Shown here piece after piece: positions 55,124 through 61,500 of a stretch of 64,000 nucleotides of DNA. A model generated the notes under the pieces. It was not told the DNA's origin and did no database searches. It saw only the letters and a list, made by a program, of their open reading frames with translations. Location: NCBI RefSeq assembly GCF_030122845.1, contig NZ_CP126084.1:3844001-3908000 (forward strand), read 5' to 3'. Made by a program: the position numbers and the translations under genes. Position 1 is the stretch's first letter, and each line of letters opens with the position of its first letter. Origin of the DNA: Paenibacillus woosongensis (lineage in GTDB: Bacteria; Bacillota; Bacilli; Paenibacillales; Paenibacillaceae).

Positions 55124-55157
55124 CTGGGCAGGGGATGATATCCCCTGCCCGGTTTAT
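55124..55157. terminator. Bidirectional terminator between convergent genes
   Basis: GGGCAGGGGA pairs perfectly with TCCCCTGCCC around a five-base loop. A-rich and T-rich flanks serve the oxidoreductase operon and the aldolase gene. Confidence 0.8.
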
Positions 55158-55187
55158 TAGTTGCTGTTTTATTTTGATGCAGATTGC

Positions 55188-55826
55188 TTATGCACGGATT
55201 TCGCGGAACTTGGCCACGTATTTAGCGGCAAGCTCAGCGATCAGATCATAACGCCCTTCCTTGGCCGGTGCCGTCAGGTTTCCGCCGATCCCTACAGCAA
55301 TGCATCCGCTGCGAACCCACTGCTCCATATTGTCGAGGTCAACGCCGCCGGTTGGCATGATGTTGACATGCGGCATCGGGCCTTTGACAGCCTTGATATA
55401 ACCCGGATTGAAGTTATTGCCCGGGAACAGCTTCAGCACGTCCACGCCGAGCTTCAACGCTTCCTTCATCTCATTAAGCGTCATACAGCCAGGCATGTAA
55501 GGTATGCTGTACAGATTGCACAGCTTGCCTGTCTCCTCATCAAAGGAAGGACTCACGACGAATTCGGCTCCTGCCAAAATGGCGATTCTCGCGGTGATCG
55601 GATCCAGCACCGTTCCCGCACCGATCACAGCCTGCCCTCCGTATTCTTTAATCAGGCGTTTGATAACCTCGTCGGCGTCCGGCGTCGTAAAAGTAACCTC
55701 AATATTGTTCAAACCGCCTTCGATGCAAGCCTTGGACATTTGATAGGCGGACTCCGCATCGTCTCCGCGGATTACCGCGACGACGCCCAACTCTGTAATA
55801 TTTTGCAGCACTTTTATTTTCTTCAT
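55188..55826 (-). CDS. kdgA: KDPG/KHG aldolase
   Basis: This 212-residue class I aldolase cleaves 2-keto-3-deoxy-6-phosphogluconate to pyruvate and glyceraldehyde-3-phosphate. The Schiff-base lysine is Lys132 (VLKLFPG), the general base is Glu43 (NIEVTF) and Arg20 (VVAVIRG) binds substrate. ATG at 55826 is six bases after GGGAG; an ATG two codons earlier directly abuts it. It is divergent from the KDG kinase gene, and the shared gap holds two LacI-type dyads. Confidence 0.94.
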   Translation of the reverse strand: MKKIKVLQNITELGVVAVIRGDDAESAYQMSKACIEGGLNNIEVTFTTPDADEVIKRLIKEYGGQAVIGAGTVLDPITARIAILAGAEFVVSPSFDEETGKLCNLYSIPYMPGCMTLNEMKEALKLGVDVLKLFPGNNFNPGYIKAVKGPMPHVNIMPTGGVDLDNMEQWVRSGCIAVGIGGNLTAPAKEGRYDLIAELAAKYVAKFREIRA

Positions 55827-56016
55827 CGCCATCTCCCTCTCAACTAAACTTTTTTATCTTATTTACCTTGCCATTTATGATTATCTACATCATATTAAAC
55901 AACAACTCTGCTGTAAATGCACTATATTTCTTGAATAATTATCGTTTTTTCGCTAAATTTCACGGATTCTTATGGAGGATCTGTGTCAAAGCACGATTCC
56001 TTAATTCCTTTATTGT

Positions 56017-56033
56017 ACAAAACCGATTTATGT
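56017..56033. promoter_or_regulatory. Candidate LacI-family operator 1 (KDG regulon)
   Basis: ACAAAACCGATTTATGT is a dyad centred on CG (ACA.AAA.CG.TTT.TGT). It lies between kdgA and kdgK, 80 bases before the kinase start. A LacI-type gene is close by. Confidence 0.5.
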
Positions 56034-56041
56034 GTTAATTT

Positions 56042-56061
56042 CAAGATAACCGATTATTTTG
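56042..56061. promoter_or_regulatory. Candidate LacI-family operator 2 (KDG regulon)
   Basis: CAAGATAACCGATTATTTTG is a near-perfect 20-base palindrome with central CG, in the style of LacI/GalR operators. It shares the ACCGATT core with the site 25 bases upstream. Two sites suit cooperative binding by the LacI-type protein at 57112-58125. Confidence 0.55.
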
Positions 56062-56113
56062 AATATGCCAAATAAGTTCATCATCTCACAATTAGATTTA
56101 GGAGGAAGCATAC

Positions 56114-57058
56114 ATGAACAAGAAGCTTGACGTAGTCACTTTCGGCGAACCGATGGCGATGTTTTACGCCAATGAACCCGGGGAATTGCATAAAGCGCTT
56201 TCTTTCTCCAAGGGGATGGCCGGCGCCGAATGCAACGTCTCCGTCGGATTATCCCGTTTGGGCCACTCCGTCGGTCTGGTCACCAAGCTCGGGGAGGACA
56301 ACTTCGGCCATTTTATTACCGATACCCTGAACAAGGAGAACATCGACACCTCCAACGTAAAATTTACGAATGAACATAGAACGGGTATGCTGGTCAAATC
56401 GAAAGTACTGACAGGAGATCCTGTCGTTGAATATTTTCGCAAAAATTCAGCTGCCTCCACAATCAGCTTATCCGATTTTGACGGCGATTATTTCGCATCC
56501 GCGAAGCATATGCATGTAACTGGCATTTTCCCGGCGGTTTCGAAATCCTGTCATGAATTTGCTCTTCACGCTGTCGATTTCATGCGGTCCCAGGGAAAAA
56601 CCGTATCCTTCGATCCAAACCTGCGCCCTTCCCTATGGCCGGATACAGATACGATGGTGAAAGCGATTAACGACCTGGCCGCCCGCGCCAACTGGGTATT
56701 CCCGGGGATTAGCGAAGGCAAGCTGCTTACGGGGCATGATAAGCCGGAGGCCATCGCCGATTTCTACCTGGCGCGCGGCGTTTCGCTCGTGGTGATCAAG
56801 CTTGGACCGGAAGGCGCTTATTTCAAATCATCAGACGGAGAAGGATATGTTCCGGGCTTCAAGGTCGAAGAAGTCGTGGACACCGTAGGAGCAGGAGACG
56901 GCTTTGCCGTAGGCGTCATCAGCGGATTGCTGGAGCAGCTGCCGCTGCAGGAGGCTGTCCGGCGCGGCAATGCGATCGGTGCCATCAATGTCATGTCTCC
57001 GGGGGACATGGACGGTTTGCCTGACCGGGAGAAGCTGCAGAAATTCATGAAGCAATAA
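56114..57058 (+). CDS. kdgK: 2-keto-3-deoxygluconate kinase (PfkB family)
   Basis: This 314-residue ribokinase-fold sugar kinase phosphorylates 2-keto-3-deoxygluconate, giving the substrate of the adjacent aldolase. The N-terminal PfkB motif is GMAGAECNVSVGLSRLG (34-50). The C-terminal motif is DTVGAGDGFAVG with catalytic Asp262. ATG follows TAGGAGGA. With kdgA and the LacI gene it completes the last steps of pectin and uronate breakdown. Confidence 0.93.
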   Translation: MNKKLDVVTFGEPMAMFYANEPGELHKALSFSKGMAGAECNVSVGLSRLGHSVGLVTKLGEDNFGHFITDTLNKENIDTSNVKFTNEHRTGMLVKSKVLTGDPVVEYFRKNSAASTISLSDFDGDYFASAKHMHVTGIFPAVSKSCHEFALHAVDFMRSQGKTVSFDPNLRPSLWPDTDTMVKAINDLAARANWVFPGISEGKLLTGHDKPEAIADFYLARGVSLVVIKLGPEGAYFKSSDGEGYVPGFKVEEVVDTVGAGDGFAVGVISGLLEQLPLQEAVRRGNAIGAINVMSPGDMDGLPDREKLQKFMKQ

Positions 57059-57071
57059 ATCTGGATATGAT

Positions 57072-57113
57072 AAAAAAGAACATGCTCCATCGCTAACGGG
57101 AGCATGTTTTTTT
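57072..57113. terminator. Bidirectional terminator between kdgK and the LacI gene
   Basis: ACATGCTCC pairs with GGGAGCATGT. A-run and T-run lie on the two sides, so it serves both convergent genes. Confidence 0.85.
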
Positions 57114-58125
57114 ATATTGTCCGTACGGATTGCCCTTGCTGCAGCATCGGCGGGAAACGGTATGTAATCGGCAGCTCCGTCCCCTTCTGTTCGATCGAAG
57201 AGAGTAAAATTTTCGCAGCCTGTGTCCCCATGTCGTAAGCAGGCTGGGATATCGTTGTAATGACCGGATTATAGATATGTGCAAATTCAGCATCATCGAT
57301 GCCAATCACGGACAGCTGATCGGGAATCCGCAGGCCTGTCTGATTGGCGAACTTCAGTATTTCCGCCAGCACAATATCATTGCCTGCCAGCAGCGCTGTT
57401 GGCGGTTTGGGCAGTGCCAGCAGCCTTTCCAGCACCTCGGCTATATTTTCTTTCGGTGCATGGCAAATATAGGCTTCGTCGATCGGAAGGCCGAGCTCCT
57501 CCATCGCTTTTTTATACCCGCTGATCCGCTCCTTGCGGGGTGTAATGGCGTAATCGCCAAGCGGAAGCGACAGAATCGCAATCCGTTCATGTCCATGCTC
57601 GGCCAGCTCCTGAATCGCGATTTTCGCCGCAGCTTCGTTATCGAGCAGCAAGCTTTGCGTCGTTACTCCCTCAACGAGCCGATCCAGAAATACAAGCGGG
57701 AGCTTCATCTCCATCACCCTGCGATAGGAACTGTTCCCATTCCCGGACGGGAACACGATCAGGCCGTCGACCTGGCGAGCTGCCAGCATTTCGATATATT
57801 CGCGCTCCTTCTCCGGACTTTCATCAGCGTTGCATATAATCACCTGCGTTTTATGCTGCTGCAGCTCATTTTCGATGGCGCGTATGCATTTGATCGATAA
57901 CGAATAATCGATATTGGCCACAATAATGCCAACCATGAAGGTACGGTTCTGCTTCAGGCTACGGGCAAGCCCGTTCGGCTGATATTTGAGGTCCTCGATG
58001 ACCTCGCTGATCCGCCTTCTCGTATCCTCGCTCATATATTGATATCGTTCGTTTAAATACTGGGAGACCGTGCTTTTGGAAACCCCGGCTCTTTTGGCCA
58101 CATCTTCGATTGTCGGTTTTTTCAT
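57112..58125 (-). CDS. kdgR: LacI/GalR-family transcriptional regulator, probable KDG regulator
   Basis: This protein of about 337 residues has the LacI helix-turn-helix TIEDVAKRAGVSKSTVSQYLN at residues 4-24, then the periplasmic-binding-like sensor domain (MVGIIVANIDYSLSIKCIRAI and onward). ATG at 58125 is chosen: the HTH starts right after it and AGAAGG precedes it. A longer in-frame start is unlikely. The role is inferred from convergence on kdgK, the kdgA-kdgK gap carrying two LacI-type dyads, and the usual name for such genes in Bacillota. Confidence 0.87.
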   Translation of the reverse strand: MKKPTIEDVAKRAGVSKSTVSQYLNERYQYMSEDTRRRISEVIEDLKYQPNGLARSLKQNRTFMVGIIVANIDYSLSIKCIRAIENELQQHKTQVIICNADESPEKEREYIEMLAARQVDGLIVFPSGNGNSSYRRVMEMKLPLVFLDRLVEGVTTQSLLLDNEAAAKIAIQELAEHGHERIAILSLPLGDYAITPRKERISGYKKAMEELGLPIDEAYICHAPKENIAEVLERLLALPKPPTALLAGNDIVLAEILKFANQTGLRIPDQLSVIGIDDAEFAHIYNPVITTISQPAYDMGTQAAKILLSSIEQKGTELPITYRFPPMLQQGQSVRTI

Positions 58126-58547
58126 CAACCTTCTCCGCTCCTTGTCCAACCCGCTGAGGAACAATACTAATCGGATATCGTCACTCAATTCATCTATATT
58201 ACTAAAAAAGTATACCTATCTTTTAGTAAATAATCTATAGCTACGGTTCACTTGCATCTAATTACCGGCTGCGAATTTTCTGCTTGGCCATTTTCGCTCT
58301 GAGCGGCTCGGCAAGATGAGGGATGACTCATAAGCCTATTTCTATAACCAGCTTGTGGTGATTGCCCGCTCTGGATATCCCCCCTCAATTCTATAGTCTG
58401 TTGATTAGACGGCAGATTCGATATAAATTCCAGGCAGAAAAGAGACATCTGCCTCCGTACTAAAACTGCAGGCTGCAACCCGCGAATTTTATACAAAAGA
58501 GATGTCCCTCTGATCCTATCCTTATACCTGATATTCCAAATTTACGG
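58126..58547. other. Gap with no supported gene
   Basis: The stretch holds the promoter region of the LacI gene (AT-rich, 58180-58250, with TAATCGGATA resembling half of the KDG dyads) and the 3' flank of the giant repeat gene. An 82-codon minus frame at 58248-58496 has no ribosome site and no recognisable motif. I see no clear terminator after the repeat gene. Confidence 0.5.
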
Positions 58548-61500
58548 TTAATTCAGACTGCCAACAGCGATCCATGTGACGAATCCATAATTCCTAGAGC
58601 TGGGCTTCATTCTCGAGATTTCAAGAATTGCTGAGTCAGGCTCCTGCGATTTCAACGAGACGTAATACCCCGGATTGTTCGCCATCGCTACGATGACATA
58701 ATGCGCATGGGCAAAGGGCTCCTCAAGCAACACCATCACTTCTGTCGATTCTTCGTGATTCTGAAGAAGAAATGCTGCCATTCCAAACTGCTGCATCGTT
58801 GGTTGATCGCGTATGGCAATCACGGGTGATACCGACAAATGCTCCAATTGAACTGCACCCTGCTTAATATGCGGGCTCTCGATCGCACCGGCGGACAAAT
58901 GTTGGCTTTGTATGACTGCATCCGCCAAATGATTGCCCTGAACAGCTCCTGCCTGCAAATGTGCCGTCCCCACGGACTCTTCCTGCAGTACGGCTCCGTC
59001 TACGGCGCTGAGCTGCAGATGTGCACGGCTGACCGACCCTGCTGCCAGATCGCTTCCCTTCACACCGCCCTCTGGCAGCAATCCTTCCTGCCGCAGCTCG
59101 GCAGACAAGTGCTCAGCCTTCAATGTGCCGGCACCGATATGTCGGGAGCTCACCGCGCCTGCCGCAATATGGCTGGCTGATACGATGCCTTCGCTCAAAT
59201 GGCGGGATTCCACTTGACCCGTAGCCAGATGTTGGCTTTGAATCAATTCATCCGCCAGATGATAGCTCTGAATCGCCTCTGCCTGCAGATGTGCCGTGCC
59301 CACGGACTCTTCTTGAAGCACTGCGCTGTCCACCGCGTCCGGCTGCAAGTGAGCACGGCTGACCGAGCCTGCCGCCAGATCGCTTCCCTTCACACCGCCC
59401 TCTGGCAGCAATCCTTCCTGCCGCAGCTCGGCAGACAAGTGCTCAGCCTTCAATGTGCCGGCACCGATATGTCGGGAGCTCACCGCGCCTGCCGCAATAT
59501 GGCTGGCTGATACGATGCCTTCGCTCAAATGGCGGGATTCCACTTGACCCGTAGCCAGATGTTGGCTTTGAATCAATTCATCCGCCAGATGATAGCTCTG
59601 AATCGCCTCTGCCTGCAGATGTGACGCACCCACGGACTCTTCCTGGAGCACCTCGCCATCTACTACGCCTGGCTGCAAATGCGTACGGCTGACCGAACCT
59701 GCTGCCAGATCGCTTCCCTTCACACCGCCCTCTGGCAGCAATCCTTCCTGCCGCAGCTCGGCAGACAAGTGCTCAGCCTTCAATGTGCCGGCACCGATAT
59801 GTCGGGAACTCACCGCGCCTGCCGCAATATGGCTCTCTGAGATGAGGCCTTCGCTCAGATGGCGGGATTCCACTTGACCCACCGCCAGATGTTGGCTTTG
59901 AATCAATTCATCCGCCAGATGATAGCTCTGAATCGCCTCTGCCTGCAGATGTGACGCGCCCACGGACTCTTCCTGGAGCACCTCGCCATCTACTACGCCT
60001 GGCTGCAAATGCGTACGGCTGACCGAACCTGCTGCCAGATCGCTTCCCTTCACACCGCCTTCTGGCAGCAATCCTTCCTGCCGCAGATCGGCAGACAAGT
60101 GTTCAGGGGTCACCGTACCAGCGCTAATATGACGGGAGCTCACCGCTCCTGCCGCAATATGGCTCTCTGAGATGAGGCCTTCGCTCAGATGGCGGGATTC
60201 CACCTGACCTACCGCCAGATGTTGGCTTTGAATCAATTCATCCGCCAGATGATAGCTCTGAATCGCCTCTGCCTGCAGATGTGACGTGCCCACGGACTCT
60301 TCTTGAAGCACTGCGCTGTCCACCGCGTCCGGCTGCAAGTGAGCACGGCTGACCGAGCCTGCTGCCAGATCGCTTCCCTTCACACCGCCCTCTGGCAGCA
60401 ATCCTTCCTGCCGAAGCTCGGCGGATAAATGCTCAGCCTTCAACGTGCCAGCATCAATATGACGGGAGCTCACCACTCTTTCCGCAATATGGCTGGCTGA
60501 TACGATGCCTTCGCTCAAATGGCGGGATTCCACTTGACCCGTAGCCAGATGTTGGCTTTGGATCAGTTGTTCTGCCAAGTGATAGCTCTGAACGGCTCCT
60601 GCCTGAAGATGCGCTGCCCCGACGGACTCCTCTTGGAGCACAACACTGTCTACCGCGCCAGGGTGCAGATGAGCGCGGCTGACCGAGCCTGCTGCCAAAT
60701 CGCTTCCCCTTACGCCGGCCTCCGGCAGCAGTCCATTCCGCTGCAGGTCAATAGATAAATGCTTTACCTGAACGGCTTGAGGAGAAATCTGCCTCGATTC
60801 GACGGAGGAATCCGCGAGGTGTCTGCCGTTCACGCTATTCTCACATAGATGCTCCATCTTCACCGAACCAGGCGACAAATGGCGGCTCTGTACCGCTCCC
60901 TCCGCCAAGTGATGGCCCTGCACCGCCTCGTTCTGAATATGCGAAGAATTTACGCTCTCCCCTAGCAGAACATCTCCATCCACAACGCCTGACTGCAAAT
61001 GAATGCGCCCAATCACGCCTGCTGCCACATCTTTGCTGACAATGCCTCCCTCTGGAAGCAATCCCTCGCGATGCAAATCAGACGACAAATGCTCTAATTG
61101 CACTGCATGTGGACGAATATGCCGGGCATCAACCGAAGAATCGGCAAGATGTTTCTCCTCCACGCTGCCTTCTGTTAAGTGTCGGGCTTCAATTGCGGCA
61201 TCCGTCAAATGCTGTCCGTTAACCGACTCATCGCTCAAATGATAGGGCAGCACCGAACGCGGCTGCAATTTCGACGAGCTTACGGATTCCCGTTGCAGTA
61301 CATCGCTGTCCACCGCCCCTTCCTGCAAATGAACCCGGCTGATCGAGCCCTGCATAATATCCTTTCCCGCAATTCCTGTCTCCGGAAGCAGCCCTTCCTG
61401 CCGCAGCTCGGCAGATAGGTGCTCAACCTCCACCGCCTTCGGCTGAAGATGGCGGGATCCCAGCGAAGCATCGGCGATATGCTGTCCATCTATGGAGCCC

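Noticed and set aside
58248-58496. 82-codon minus-strand frame as a small gene
   Set aside because: There is no ribosome site or recognisable motif, and the composition is like non-coding flank.
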